A stretch of DNA of 64,000 bases from Galbula dea (GCA_013399015.1 VWZX01001040.1:1054001-1118000), one strand, 5' to 3'. Positions 13,552 to 26,097 are shown, counted from the first letter of the stretch. Notes: generated from the letters alone by a model not told the origin. Program-made: numbers and translations.

Positions 13552-13798
13552 GCTGGAGGCCTGGCATAGCCAAATACACAATGTAAAAATGTCTGCTTAG
13601 AAGTCTTACTCTTGGCTTACTTCTGAGCTTTCTCCAGAACCAAAAATCAGGACTCAAGACAGCTTATTGATGAAAACAGGGCTAGCAGCAACCTTCTTGG
13701 TGTCTTTCTCTTTATCAGCACCAGTCTAGAAGATGCATCCTTACTTTGCCCTGCCCACCTTGTTGTTTGCTTTGCAGAGAAAGCATAATCCCTGTTAG

Positions 13799-13818
13799 TG
13801 TGTGTGTGTGTGTGTGTT
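13799..13818. repeat. (TG)n microsatellite
   Basis: About nine to ten uninterrupted TG units in intronic unique sequence. Confidence 0.95.
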
Positions 13819-15123
13819 TTCAGGTTGGCTTTTTCACAAGCCTGAGTGTTATGCTGGGTTTTGATAAGAAAAGTAAAACTCCAGCCACTCTGGTCTCCTG
13901 ATCTTCTTCCTCACCACTTTCATTTACTAGCAAGCTTTTAGCTCACTGCACAGGCAGCTGGCCTGCTATGTACTAACATTCTGTGATACTGGATAAAAGC
14001 TGTCAAAGTGATGTCTTTTCCACTGTTGCTGTTGTGGCAGCAGTGTCCTGAGCCACCCCTTCTCTCTTTTTCTAGCAGAAAAGGCACCAGAGGTGGTGTG
14101 GAGATGCTGAAATCCAGACTGTGTAGACTCTGGAGGCTGTGCTCTTTCTCATTTGTGCTTGGGGATGATCTTGTTTTCCTCTTCTATCAAATTCTATTAC
14201 CTTGAGTTTCTCTGTGTGCCAGCATGTGTGTGTAGCACAAGGGCTGCATGTATATGAAAGCCTTAAAGACTACAAATAGCATGAGATTTTTTTACTCTAG
14301 TGCAGTTATGGGAGAACTGTTTCTTCTGTCCATTTATGTCCCTGGATATTGCATTTAATGCCTCTAAGCTTTCTCAAATATATGCCAACTTGAGCTACCA
14401 GTCACAGTTCCTTTCTGCCTGGAAGAATATGTTCTTTGTGCTACTTTCTGAAGTGTTCTGCTTAGTCTTCTTGCTTTTGGGCCATTACCTAAACCACTGG
14501 GTGATCAGCAAAGGTCATGTCATTTGCCTAGAGTCAGGGCAACCCTTGCCTGCTGCAGGGTAGGCCACCTAGAGCAGCCAAGGGACAAGCTCATCACTCC
14601 TGCTTCCTAGTATTTTGTTACAGTCCTTACTGCATGGCAAATATTGTAGGCAACTTCTGTCTTCTGTGTGGAGTTTACAGTAGTAGCAAGAGTTGGGATT
14701 GTGTCTACAAATATGTGTGATTTGCCAGGGCAATGCTTCTCTTTAGTAGATACTCCTGTCTGCCTTCATAGCTGTAGTAGAAAATTTTGGGTCTGCAAAA
14801 ATACAGCTTCACTACTACCAATAACTTGAATGCATTTGGATTAAGTGAATTCATTAGGATTTCTGCTTGTGAGTCTGGACAAGTCTTATCTCACATCATC
14901 TTTCTTTCAGAAATATGTTACAGGGAGATGCTTTCCTGTTAATTTCCTGTGCTCTGTGGCTTATTTAGGAGATGTTGCCTTTTCTCTCAATATGGTTTCT
15001 TTAAAAATTCAGAGTTTTGTGTGTTGAATTTTGAAAGGTTTTCTATGATTTTTCTCTCCCCAACTCTTTTCTGGATAATATTCTGGAGGTTAAATGGCTA
15101 ATTATTTCCCCCTTTTGCTGTAG

Positions 15124-15234
15124 GTGCTGTGATTGGGGATGGCCAGTCAGCTGTGGCCAGCAACATTGCCAACACCACCTACAGGCTCCAGTGGTGGGAC
15201 TTCACTAAATTTGATCTGCCTGAAATCAGCAATG
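15124..15234 (+). CDS. AMBRA1: AMBRA1 internal coding exon (start of C-terminal half-propeller)
   Basis: AMBRA1 is a large scaffold protein of autophagy and the substrate receptor of a CUL4-DDB1 ubiquitin ligase that targets D-type cyclins. This 111-bp exon is flanked by TAG and GTAAGC. Two bases complete a split codon, 36 full codons follow, and one base (G) is left for the next exon. The peptide includes IGDGQSAVASNIANTTYRL and WWDFTKFDLPEISN, which I recognise as AMBRA1 at the start of its C-terminal WD40 block, near residue 850 of the roughly 1300-residue human protein (numbering from memory). The residual G joins CC of the next exon to give Ala, so the reading continues exactly as in the family. 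No stop or frameshift is seen. Confidence 0.95.
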
Positions 15235-16265
15235 GTAAGCTGGAAAGGACAAGAGTACTTTAAGTCTGTACCAATCAGAGTTACCAGAGCTACCATATGT
15301 TCTAAGATCTTCCAAATGGAGCTGTATGTTGTAAGCCTTGGGTTACTTGATTGTCTTGTTGCATTGGGATCTGTAAAATGATTAACCTTTTGGGAAGGTT
15401 GACTAAAAGCATGCAGAGTTGTTCCTGTGCTGTCTTGCTTGTATATTCTTGCTATCATCAAATCTATGCATAAATTGGGCTTTTTTGTGAGCATTCTCAT
15501 GGGAATATACAATCCTTTTAGAAGAATTCTGGGCCCTGGTCTGTTGCTTACCACAGTGTTGGAAGCTAGGGAAAGCAGGTGTTGTTTCTAGCCATTTGCA
15601 AAAGCACTGATTTGTCTCATGTCAGGTGAAAGCTGCTTCTGGGTCAAGAATAGGAACAATAAGGCTGATTTGAAAAACATAATTTCTCCTTCCCTTTGTG
15701 AAAATTAAGGCTGTTGTTTTACTTGTGTTCTGTGGTGTAAGCTAGCTCTCACACTGGAGGAGACTTCCTTAGGCAGACATAAACTTGTGGTCAGCTGATC
15801 AAGGAAGGAGTTTTTTGGGGCTAAAACTTACTTGACTAGAAAGGCTATTTTAAACCCAGAATGATATCCAGGTACAGCTTCAGAAATGTTTGTGGCAGCC
15901 TGAGATAAGAGGTAGGTTTTTGTGAATGTTTCTTTGTACAGCAGTTTTTCACTTGGGCCATCTCTGTGCATTTGTGAAATTCAGTGCTTGGCTTCTCAGC
16001 AAAAAACAAATGAGGTTCTGCTTTAAAGGACTGACTTTTAAGGGAGAACAAGCATTCTGGTTTCAGAAAGACTTCTGCTTTCACAGGTAGCCATTGACAT
16101 GAATTAAGAAAAAGTTTTGCCCAGTCTCAGGCCTGTTTTTTCTGCAATCCTAGAAATGACATATCTAACAACAGAGTTCTCTGTGGGGTACTGTCCTGTT
16201 GCTTAACCCACAAAAGGAGGACATGTAGTGATACCATAGCAGCAGAGATGTGCTGTATTGAAATC

Positions 16266-16525
16266 AGAATCACAGAATGGTTTAAGTTGGAAAGGAGCTT
16301 TAAAGGTTATCTAGTCCACACCCCCTGCTTTGGACAGGGACATCTTTTCAATAGATAGATTGCTCATCCAGTCTGACCATGACCACTCCCAGTGATGGGG
16401 CATCCATAGCTTCTCTGGGCAACCTGTATGGGGTCATTTACCACCCACTCTCTGGGAAATCAGAGGAGCTAGAGAAAAGCCACCAGTATCCCATCCCATT
16501 ACAAAAAGCTTTCTTATATACATTG
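16266..16525 (-). mobile_element. CR1 LINE 3' fragment (old)
   Basis: Minus-strand CR1 3' end: + strand TCACAGAATGG, GTTGGAAAGGAGCTTTAAAG and ATCTAGTCCACACCCCCTGC, then TTCTCTGGGCAACCTGTATG. The match continues weakly to about 16525 (TTACAAAAAGCTTTCTTATA aligns with the usual CR1 region before the terminal ORF codons). Its diagnostic bases differ from those of the young copies, so it belongs to another CR1 subfamily. Confidence 0.8.
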
Positions 16526-19085
16526 TATAGACTATTGTGGTGTAATGTTTATAGCCTGCTGAGAAATAAAAGCCCTGCTTCTAGGTGGTAGCCCTCAACA
16601 TTGTAAAGGGGGAAGATGTTTTATATTTTGTCCTTGAAAATCATTCTATCTCCTGGGAAGGAGCATGCAGTGTCATCTTGAAGGTTGAATAATGTGTTGA
16701 ACTTATGTGCCAGTGCTTTAATGTGCCTTGTTAAGTGTCAAACTTTGTAGCACTAGTGTAAAGTTGTAGGCTAAGGGTCTGTGCTCAAGGCAAAATTTTG
16801 CCATGCAGTGGCAATACTTTCCATGGTCCAGCCAGACTCTGGAACAAATTAAAGGTGAAGTCAGATAGGGAAGCACCTTGCTTCTAACTTAAATTCTTTA
16901 GGACTTCTCTGCAAGCTTGTAAAGTATTTGAAGAGTGCTACAGCTGCTAATAGCTGCTTTCTTTTACTTAATCTGTCTACTGAGGAGAAGGCTGCTGATT
17001 TAAAAAAAGGAGGTGGGGGGAGAAGTATAAGATGTTTGCTTATAATTTATGGAATCCTATAGAAAATAAGAACCATCTGCTCCTCAAGACACCAAAATTT
17101 CAATCTTCTCCCTCTCCCCTGCCAGGACACTTCCATTCTGAAATAGCTTTCAATTAACTGGAAATTGGGCTGTGGTTTCTGTTGTTGTTGTGCCTTTCTT
17201 GCAGGCAAAGTTCCTGCTTCCAGCTCATCCCCAGCCTTTCTGACTTCCCACTTTGCATTTCATAGTACTTGGCTTGTCCATCTGGATTTATTACCATTGG
17301 GAAATGTTCAGTTTTCCTCTGCTTCTTCCCTTTTACATGCTGAGCCCAACTCTGACATTTCTAGACTGTTAGCCACATTTCCCTCTGCTGAGGTCTAGTA
17401 GGGATTTATGGAGATGTAGCAGCTGTGCTCATCCTAAAGCAGGTATTTGCCAAGCTCATGTAGGCACAGAACAAAGGTGAGCTGCAAGTTTGCCAAGGTG
17501 CACAAATGGGTAGAGATACTGTGAAGCTAAATACATAATGGTGGAGTGGTGGGTTGGAAGAGTTTTCTTCTGACTCTTCACAGTCTTGAAAACAAACTGT
17601 TTTCCCAGGAGAGCATGTGACCTTAACTCCTTTTTTATTTCTGGGGTGGTTTTTTTTTCCCCCCATTGTTTTCTATAAAACAGAGGTGGTCATGTCAGAG
17701 AGCCCTCATATTACAGAGGGAGCTATTGCAGTTCCTGGGACTGACTCAAGTGATTTGGGAGTTCAGGCAGATGAAAAGATGCAGCTGAGGTTTGGGATCT
17801 GCCTGCCAACTCCACTCTTCATCAAAGAAATGACTCTGTGGCCATCCTTCATCTCTGAGCAGCTCTTCTTCCTGTTATCATTAAACAAAGAAAAGATAGT
17901 TTGGAAGTAGGATGTTTTCCACCAAAGTGGATGCATCTGAGCAAGTGACAGCATGATTAGCACAGTCCTGTGATCTCAATGGCTGGATCCCAGCACCCAT
18001 CCTTCAGAGCACTGGGCTCAGGACTCAGCTCTGCAACAGTGACCTTACTAACACTCAATCCAGCAAGTGCATGAGGGAGGGTTTCAGTGGTCTTGAGGAA
18101 ATGACTTTGCAGGAACTTGAGGAATTCTAGTCTCTGCTCTTTCTTTCTCTATTAATTGCAAAATGGAAAAAGGAGGCTTCAGATTTGTTTTCCTTTTGCC
18201 AGTATTGCTTTTAATAACTCTGAAATGAATGTGACCTGGTCTTAAACTGTAATTGTTTGACAGTCATATCACCATTGGAGTGGGGTATTTATTTTGCAGC
18301 AGAGATAATGCTCTCTCTGGCATTTATTTAATATTCTTCTAGTAAGTGTTGACATATCTTTACAATTTCCTGCAGCTAACAGATGAGTATTGAATCAATG
18401 ACCAGTGTAGAATGTAGCCTTTACACAGGTGAAATACTTGAAGGTTTTCTCTTGTTTTTATCTTTGGAATATAGTTTCTCTCATGCTACTCACTGCTCCT
18501 TATTTCATTTTCTAGCCTTGTGGCTGAACTGGTCTAGTTCTTCCACATTCTGTCACGCTTCAGGAATTTGTTGTGTTCTAACACCAGGGGGACTTGAGGC
18601 CAGTGATTTGATCAATACTTACTGATCCACAGTGGGAAGCAGAAGAAATGAAAAGAAATGGGGGAGGGGGAAGCACACTAAACAACGTACAAATTGGAGG
18701 AGCTGTTAAGAAATTGTCATCCTTAAGGAGTGACCAGGAGTGGATGGTTTTCCTTTGGCAAACAGTGCTGTTGCTGCCAGCATTCCAGGCCTTCCCCAGC
18801 TTCAAGCATAATTGTGCTGTAGGTGTAAGTAAGCATTCCAAGCTGGCACAACAGCTTGATTAATTTGTTCTCTGATATTTCTTTTGATCTGTTTTGTCAG
18901 CTTGGTGGCTGCATTAACAGCAAAAGAAAACAAGAGATTGAAAGAACAGCCTTGTGGTAAATGGTTTTATGAAAACAGCATTTTTTTTTTCCCCTAAAAA
19001 CTTGTGTGTTAGGCTTCAGGCTTAAAGAAATCAAATAGCCTGTGGCTTTGTCAAATGCATGTGTATCTTCATCCTCCCAATGTTG

Positions 19086-19110
19086 AATCTCCAATTGGGA
19101 ATTGGAGATT
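19086..19110. repeat. Perfect 11-bp inverted repeat, 3-base loop
   Basis: AATCTCCAATT, a GGG loop, then AATTGGAGATT: arms are perfectly complementary. A third partial copy of the arm (CTCCAGTTGGGAATCTG) follows at once. It could form a hairpin in single-stranded DNA or pre-mRNA; no function is implied. Confidence 0.9.
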
Positions 19111-19789
19111 GTTCTCCAGTTGGGAATCTGCTCCTTAAAATGAAACTCTGTTGAGATCTTCACCTCTTGCATTTAGACTTTCTGCTGGCACAGTAGGTTG
19201 CTTTGGTTCTAGGTGTATTCTACCCAAGTCCCTCATCCTTTGGAAGTGAGGGAAGGGCAAAGAACTATGATGACTGGATGAATTGGATGTTGAAAGACTC
19301 AAACAAAGGGTGCTCTTTCTTTCAGTGCAGCTTGCATCTATGATATTTTACATTCCAGGCACACATCAAGGGGGAAAGATAGCTCTCTTCTGAGAGGGGA
19401 GCTCACAATCTGTTTCACTAAGAGGCATTTGTCATATGGAACTGACTTTAAAAAGAACAAGATATGTTGGCCATCATTGTGGACTGCTCACCAAGGATGA
19501 GTGAGAACAGTTCTTAGACTCCACAGAAAGGAACTGGACTATATTTTTCTCTTCTAATAATCAAAGTTTTTTTTCAGGAGTGGTGGTGGGGTTGTGTTTC
19601 ATAGTTGTATCTCTGGCAGATGCTCTCCCTGTGTCATATGTAGTTTTGTTCTGTTACTGGCCCTTTTGCTTGGCTCACTTTTAAGCAGTTAACTTGGGTT
19701 TGATTGGGAGAGTCATAATAATCACCTGTCCAATAAGTTGCTATTTTCCCCCTCCCCTCCTTTTTTTCCTTCAGTTTTTTAGATCATTG

Positions 19790-20610
19790 TTGATTAGACT
19801 ATAACTACAGAAGGATTGTTGAGAAACAACCCCCTTACCCACTGAGTCTAGCTCCCTACTGTCTTAGGCAAGCACATCCTATAATTCCTCTTATCCTGCC
19901 TTAAAATTGGTTAAATTATTTGCTCCTTTCACTTTTGTTTCTTATTTTAGAATCTTGCTGTTCTGGTAGAAATCTTCTAATTTCCAAACTTAATGGCTGC
20001 TTTTACCCACTTATTCACCTGTCAACATTATTTGTGATGAAGTGATGAATTTCTGGCACTTTCTGGTATTTTTTTTGTAAATACAATCCCATTTCATCAC
20101 AGTATTTTAAACAAACCAAACCAACCACAAAAACACATTTCATTTTCCACTGTCATCTTCCTAGCTCTTTGCTGGACTTATTGCCATTTAGATTTTCATC
20201 TTTCTTGAACATGGCTGACCAAAACTGTGCCCAGTGTCCTGTGTGTGGTCTTACCACAAGGTTGTATATTGGCACTGATACGTCTATTGTAAGCTTGTTC
20301 CCTAGTGCAGTTTAGGATGTTGTGTTGGGTGAATGGCTCAGTTTGTGCTATGATCATCACAGCTGATTCTCTCATTTCACTTTTGGTATGTCTCTGTGTA
20401 CTTCAGTTCACTGTGTGGTATGTTCATGCTCAGTTAATGAAATTAGCCAACTTTATCAACAGAACTCATCAATTAGCTGCTCTCTGCCTAGCACGCTGAT
20501 AAAGCTAATAAATAGGACTGGGTTTGAAATGAATCACTGAAGAGCTCTGCAGGAATCCTCCCAATTTGATGGGGATTACAGTTAGGTGCAACCTCTTGTC
20601 AAGTATCCTT
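19790..20610 (-). mobile_element. Ancient CR1 remnant
   Basis: Highly diverged minus-strand CR1. Recognisable pieces in the order expected for the antisense of a CR1 3' half are: CTGAGTCTAGCTCCCTACTG; a TTCTAATTTCCAAACTTAAT segment near 19976; GTGCCCAGTGTCCTGTGTGT near 20229 with CACAAGGTTGTATATTGGCA just after; and GATAAAGCTAATAAATAGGA then TCTGCAGGAATCCTCCC near 20500-20560 (the region of the RT GVPQG motif). All frames are broken. This looks like an old amniote CR1 and not a modern avian subfamily; identification is from remembered family patterns. Confidence 0.55.
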
Positions 20611-21984
20611 CAGCTAGTTCACAGCATAAACTGCAGTTCTTGTTTTGATGCTCAGCTTCTCTTGTGATGACATAATGAGTAGTTGAGTGAAGTCTAGATT
20701 GAAAAAAAAGGGGGGGGGAAATTTTATTTCTGGGTTTTTTTTCCAAATGAATTAGTATAATCTTTATTCTGCTGTCTTTTTGTTCAGGTAGCTTCATCTT
20801 TTGGCCCATCTGGAGGGACTATGTATGTTTTAGATTCTATTATTACAGCACTGACATTGACTACCATTGTTTACCTTTTTCTGTTCAGCACCTCTCTGTT
20901 TATACTAGGCTGAAATTACTGGTTTTAGTAGCTTTGAGACTTAAAAAAAATGGTTGAATAAATTTAGAGTAGAGGTGTAGGTGGTTTGGTACAGAATGTA
21001 ATTACATAGGCCACTTTTTATCCTTGTCTTCTTTTTCAGCAGTTTCTTAAATGGAACAGTTGAACTTGATACTCAACCATGTAGGAAAGCAGTTCCCAAT
21101 AAAAATGTCTTTGAGACCAGAACTACTAAAGATGTGGTTCAGCAGTGCTGGAAGAAGGAGCAGTCCTCTCTGCTTCCCTGTCATAACTGCTTTTTCTGCT
21201 GCTGCAAGTGTCTATGGGGTCATATGACATACCATGCTAGGAAACTCTTCTGACTAAAAAGTGACCTAGCCAATAGGCAGTAATTTCTCACTTATATCAG
21301 TTCCCTAATGTGGCTTGCTTTCCACAGAAGTGCTGGAAACAAAGGGTAGGGATTGTTTCTTCTGGCAGCAGTGCCAGTTTGTTAAAGCATTGAGTTACAG
21401 CCTTCATTTGTTTTGGAAGTTCAGATTGTCAGAAGTATGCACAAAGCATTTTTGACACTGTTCTTTTGTTAAACAGCTAAGGAATCTAGCCCAAGAACTA
21501 CCTTCATCAACTCACCTGCAATTTTAGCTGAAGAAATCAAAGCAACTTCTAGGCTGGGCATGGTCTGGTGGTTTAGAAGAGAGTTTCTGGACTATAGAAG
21601 TTAACATAATGCTTCCCATGAACTTTAGGCATGTGAGATGGGGTGTTCAGTCTTCTAGCATATAAAGTTTCTGTATTACAAATAGAGTTTGGTTTTTTTA
21701 CTATTTTCTGTCTCCTTGAGTTTGAAGTTACTAGAATATAAAATTCCCCATCCCCAAAATAGTGTAATGCAGTTTTGGCTCCAAACATCCTAGAATAATT
21801 GCAGTGATTTTAGTGCAAAACTGGAGCACATTAGACTGAGAGCACAAACATAGCTCCAGCCTCATCTTATCAAACCAACATTGAACTGTTAGTGATGATG
21901 ATGCTTGAAAGACCTCAGCACCTCTTTGTACTAGGAATGGCACTAGCATAGCAAGATTCAGTAGCCTAAAAAGCTTATAGTCTG

Positions 21985-22078
21985 CAGGTGCAAGGCACCA
22001 GAGGGGGAAAGATTTGAATGAGGTTACCCAGCAGCTCACTAGCAGAGATTAAAGGAAAACTTCTGGGTTTTGAATTGC
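21985..22078 (-). mobile_element. MIR-like SINE remnant
   Basis: The + strand resembles the antisense of a MIR core: GAATGAGGTTACCCAGCAGC, TCACTAGCAGAGATTAAAGG and CTTCTGGGTTTTGAATTGCT align with the familiar (gt)cacccagctagtgagtggcagag... pattern. Strongly diverged and without clear ends. Confidence 0.4.
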
Positions 22079-22684
22079 TCCTCACTACCCTGTTTGCTGA
22101 ACTTCACTGACTGCATGAGTGTCTCAAATACTGGAGAAATTAAATGGAGGGAAGTCTCTGCCCTTTCTCATATGCTGTATCCAAGATTGGTGTAAAAATC
22201 AGCTGTCAGCACTGAATGCCTGTATCTGCAGGGAGGAATTTTTCTCTCATCTCCTGTTTATTGGAGATAAGGGGAGCTGGAACTAGGGGCTCCACAAGAG
22301 AAGGGGAAATGGATTAAAGTGTAGTGTTTCTGATGATACCACTGCTGGACTTTGTCAGAAAGTCACAATTTGAGACTTGTTTAAACTGTGCTGTCCTTTG
22401 CAAAGGATGGTGTAATGCTCAGCAAAAGGAGGGATTTGATAAAGTGCAATTACCACTATTCCTTGGCTGAAGGCACCAGGAGGTGAGTGGATTTTGTTTC
22501 CTGGGCTCACTGCAGTGTCTTATCTCCGCTTTGGAGCAAGTTTTACATTAATCAAGGTATTAACAATTCATAAACTTCTGGAGGAAGCTGAATGTCTTGA
22601 GTGCCTTTTGCATGTACTTTCCAGTCTCCAGTGTTAGGTTTAAACCTTTATTCTCTGTTGAACTTGAATGCTTTAATCACTGCT

Positions 22685-22706
22685 CCTTTCTTTCTTTCTT
22701 TCTTTG
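22685..22706 (+). promoter_or_regulatory. (TTTC)n microsatellite serving as polypyrimidine tract
   Basis: An uninterrupted CTTT/TTTC run lies directly before the TTTGCAG acceptor of the 22710-22898 AMBRA1 exon, so the splice-site polypyrimidine tract is itself a tetranucleotide microsatellite and may vary in length between individuals. Confidence 0.8.
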
Positions 22707-22709
22707 CAG

Positions 22710-22898
22710 CCTCTGTGAACGTACTTGTTCAAAACTGCAAGATATACAATGATGCTAGCTGTGATATCTCTGCTGATGGGCAGCTGCTGGCAGCCTTCAT
22801 TCCCAGCAGCCAAAGAGGCTTCCCTGATGAAGGAATACTGGCTGTGTATTCTCTGGCACCCCACAACTTGGGCGAGATGCTTTACACAAAGCGATTTG
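22710..22898 (+). CDS. AMBRA1: AMBRA1 internal coding exon (WD40 blade)
   Basis: This 189-bp exon (phase 1 in, phase 1 out) lies between TTTGCAG and GTAAGC. It encodes the segment running from SVNVLVQNCKIYNDASCDIS to GEMLYTKRF, unmistakably AMBRA1. The pattern CDISADGQLLAAF followed by ILAVYSL is typical of the inner strands of a WD40 blade. In the published DDB1-AMBRA1 structures the WD40 propeller is split: an N-terminal block and this C-terminal block fold together. The exon therefore belongs to the ligase-receptor module. Reading continues with no stop; the final G pairs with GC of the next exon to give Gly. Confidence 0.96.
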
Positions 22899-23313
22899 GT
22901 AAGCGTGCAGCAAAAAGTCAGGGTGTGAGAAGTTACCTCAGAACTCAGCCTTCTGTGAGAAATGCAATAGTCTGAAGGTCAGTGGCCTTCCAGCCAGCCA
23001 CAAATGAAGTACTGGTGGGGAGGAGCCTGGGGTATGATCTGAATGTGTAAAGTACTGGTAGGAGGGAGCTGCCAGGGTAGTTTTTTATTCCTTAAAGAAC
23101 TTCGTTGTTTAAGTGGGAGGATGCTTGCAGCAAGGAACTGTCTTGCAACGTTTGTGCTTGTGCAGGTCTCCTTATTCTTCTCTAGCCCTTATAAGAATGA
23201 GCTTAGTGTACCATACATTATGGGAATGCTGGAAGGGAATGAAAAATCTGTGAGGGTGAAGCATGGGGTAGGATGTCAGCCTGTGAGAGAAATAACTCCT
23301 CTTCTCTTCACAG
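22899..23313 (+). other. AMBRA1: AMBRA1 short intron
   Basis: A 415-bp intron, by far the shortest in the window, bounded by GTAAGC and CTTCACAG. I recognise no repeat or other element in it. Open frames run from the flanking exons into it but meet stops, so there is no sign that retention would keep the frame. Confidence 0.85.
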
Positions 23314-23468
23314 GCCCTAATGCCATTTCTGTGAGCCTGTCTCCAATGGGCAGGTATGTAATGGTGGGACTGGCTTCCCGACGTATCCTGCTGCACCCCT
23401 CCACAGAACACATGGTTGCTCAAGTCTTCAGGCTGCAACAACCCCATGGTGGAGAAACCTCTATGAGG
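23314..23468 (+). CDS. AMBRA1: AMBRA1 internal coding exon (WD40 blade)
   Basis: This 155-bp exon lies between CACAG and GTGAGT (phase 1 in, phase 0 out). It encodes PNAISVSLSPMGRYVMVGLA and then a stretch through HPSTEHMVAQVFRLQQPHGG to SMR. The SVSLSPMGRYVMVG pattern is a second WD40 blade of the C-terminal half-propeller. From memory, the human protein reads QQAHGG where this bird has QQPHGG, a conservative local change. The exon ends cleanly after an Arg codon, and the next exon starts with another Arg, reproducing the MRRVF junction of the family. Confidence 0.96.
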
Positions 23469-23732
23469 GTGAGTGTATGTGTATTCTGTGTCTACATGCT
23501 TTCATCACTGATTGTGTGTCACTTTGACTCTAGCCTAGCAGTTAGTTGCTGGGTTATGACAGCAAAGAGGTAGCATGCTCCAAGTCCACTGAATAATAAG
23601 CATATGAAAGAATTTATTACAGAGGTATGCAAACATGGCAAGAGAACATAAATATAATAGAATTGTGGAACTTTACTCTGTTTTCAAATATGATGAGAAG
23701 CAAATTCATTCCATGTTGTGGAGTACATTCAT

Positions 23733-24450
23733 GGAATCATAGAATATCCTGAGTTGGAAGGGACCTACAAGGATCATCAAGTCTAGCTCCTGCCTATGCA
23801 CAGGAAAACCCCAAAGTCACACCATGTGTCCTAAGAGCATTGTCCAAATGCTTTTTGAATTCCATGAGAATCAGTGCCATGATGACATCCCTGGGAAGCC
23901 TGTTTCAATGCTCCACCACTCTCTGCAGGAAGAACCTTTTCCTAACATCTAACCTAAACCTACCCTGGCACAGCTTCATGTCATTCCCTTGGGTCCTGTT
24001 GCTGGTCACCAGAGAAGAGATCAGCTCCTGTCCCTCTGCTTCCCCTCGTCAGGAAGTTTTAGATCATGGTGAAGTCTCCTCTTAGTCTCCTCCAAGCTGA
24101 CCAGACCAAGTGATTTCAACCATTCCTCATATGGCCTCCTCTCCAGACCCTTCACCATCTTTGTGGCTCTCCTCTGGACACTCTTAACAATTTAATATCC
24201 TTCTTGTATTATGGTGTCCAAAACTACACACAATATTTGAGGAGAGGCCACACCAGCACTGAGTAGAGTGTGACTATCACCTCTCTTGATCAGCTAGTAA
24301 TGCAGTGCTGGATGCACTCCAGGACTGGCCCTTTTGGCTGCCATTGCACATTGCTGACTCAAAGTTAACTTGCCATCAACCAAAACTCCTAGATCCTTTT
24401 CTTCAGAGATGCTTTCCAGTGTTCCTAAGTCTGAGATATTCAGAGTACCT
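23733..24450 (-). mobile_element. CR1 LINE 3' fragment (old)
   Basis: About 720 bp of antisense CR1: + strand ATCATAGAATATCCTGAG, GTTGGAAGGGACCTACAAGG at the 3' end; CTAACCTAAACCTACCCTGG and TCATGTCATTCCCTTGGGTC; TCCTCATATGGCCTCCTCTC; then a section matching the coding region upstream. Frames carry many stops. This is the longest of the older CR1 copies in the window; the left end is the true CR1 3' end and the right end is the 5' truncation. Confidence 0.88.
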
Positions 24451-26097
24451 AGTAGGTCTTTTGTACTTCAAGTAATAAGCATATTGTTTGTGGTACTACA
24501 GTTGGCTTTGCTGAGGGATTTTTTTCAACTGAGACTTCAGGATCATTTCCTAACATTCCTAAAAATGCCTAAGCTCTCAGAGAGCAGCCACCAGCAGTTC
24601 GAGGAAGGAAACTATTTGAGTTTCCTTCCTTAAGTTTCCAGTAGGAGCCAAACATTGTAGCATACTTGCAGAATGAAGGTGAGGCTTACCATACTTTGAC
24701 CAAACAGGCTTTTGTTGGCTGTTTATTTATGTGCTTTCTATGTCTGTGTAGGCATATTTTGGCAATATATTTCTGTACTGCTTTGTGGGAGAGCTGAACC
24801 ATGACCAATCGTTCTGGCTCATTTAGTACCTGAGACAAAACCTTAATCTTTTTACAAACTGGCAAATGGAATTAAGAGAACATCTATGTTTTCCTTTGTT
24901 CATCAATGGAGCACAACAGCTGTGATAGTTTAGGGTGGAAAAGCCAAGTCCAGTTGATAATGCACAAAAAGAGTTAGGGAGGCACAACTAAAGAATTTCT
25001 AAAGCTAAAATTTGAGCTGTGTTCAAGTTTGAAGCCATGTATTCAGATGAGTTATTGCAGAGCAAGAAAAAGAGCTGATCAGACCTCTTCATTTTGGGCA
25101 ATGACTTGATCATAGTGGAATTCATTCCTTGAGCAGCTGCTTTTTTCCTTTATCTTTTTCCCCTTTTAAATTTTTTTTTTCTCTTTTTAAAATGCCATAT
25201 TATTATTATGTTTAGCAAAGCTTCCCCATTGTACAGGGGTTGCAGTGAGCCATTTTGTCTGGTGGCCTGGCACTGGAGAGAGTCTTGTCTCTGGGGAAAA
25301 AAAAAAGCTTAGTTCCCTTTCTGACTCTCCAGATTGCTCATGATTCAGAGAGGGTCACCTAGGCTGCATCATTACATGAGCTGTTTTATCAGCTGATCTA
25401 AAACTCTGTTTATCACTGTAATCTGCTCCATGTTATAAGGTGAGGGAAGATCAATGATTAAGATATTATTAGGTGCAGCAGTCAGCATTTTTTCAGCCCT
25501 GGTTCTGACTTACTTTTTTGGTATGAGCCTCTTAAGGTAAGACAGAAATTAGAATGTATTTATGAAAACAAGATTTGGTTAGCAGGTACAGTCAGTGAAA
25601 GCTGTGTAGGTATGATAAGATTACTAATTACATGGATTCAGTATCCTGCTAGATTCTTTTAAAAGTGTAGTTTGCCCTGCTACTGTTTCTTTTTTCAGTT
25701 ATTTTAAGATCCTAGTGAAATAAGTAGCTTTTACTGCCAGATACAGGAGTATTCCTTCCCCACAGTCTTTTTACCATATCATAAGAAGACAGAGAAGTCA
25801 TATTAGCAAAAACTGTGTTTCTTCCTCTCATCCATCCCTTACAATTGCTCTAAACTGCAGTTGCTATGGCTTCTAGGCCTTCCTTTTGGGAAACATTTTT
25901 TTTTGGTAGCCAGCTAAATCAGTAAGCCTCTGTCTAAATCTTCCATTTATACTTCATCTCCATTTCAAACATAACATCTTCTCCTATGATGTGTTCAACT
26001 CTTCAGATGCTTTTAGCCTTCCTCTTAGTCACCATTTAGTGAAGTAGTGCCTTGTATTCCCTTAATCCTTTCTTGTAATTCAATCTTCCAGCTTTTG

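Larger units (their letters stand above)
1..15123 (+). other. AMBRA1: AMBRA1 intron (partial, upstream of first visible exon)
   Basis: This stretch precedes the first recognisable AMBRA1 exon and ends in a good acceptor, a pyrimidine-rich tract followed by CTGTAG. I found no open frame here that looks like AMBRA1 or another protein; the open frames are short, overlap on both strands and are not bounded by convincing splice sites. Contents I can name are the tRNA-Glu/CR1 SINE near 3.7 kb, CR1 fragments near 6.7, 8.7 and 13.0-13.55 kb, a G/A homopolymer pair near 318-337, a C/A-rich low-complexity stretch near 10570-10640 and a (TG)n run near 13800. The rest is unremarkable unique sequence. A small upstream or alternative exon cannot be excluded by eye. 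Confidence 0.7.
15235..22709 (+). other. AMBRA1: AMBRA1 intron
   Basis: Donor GTAAGC and acceptor TTTGCAG bound a 7.5-kb intron. It contains an old CR1 3' fragment (16.27-16.5 kb, minus), a very diverged ancient CR1 (19.8-20.6 kb, minus), a MIR-like fragment near 22.0 kb and a short perfect inverted repeat at 19086-19110. The last 25 bases before the acceptor are a TTTC microsatellite. No further exon is expected, because the flanking exons join directly within the AMBRA1 protein. Confidence 0.85.
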
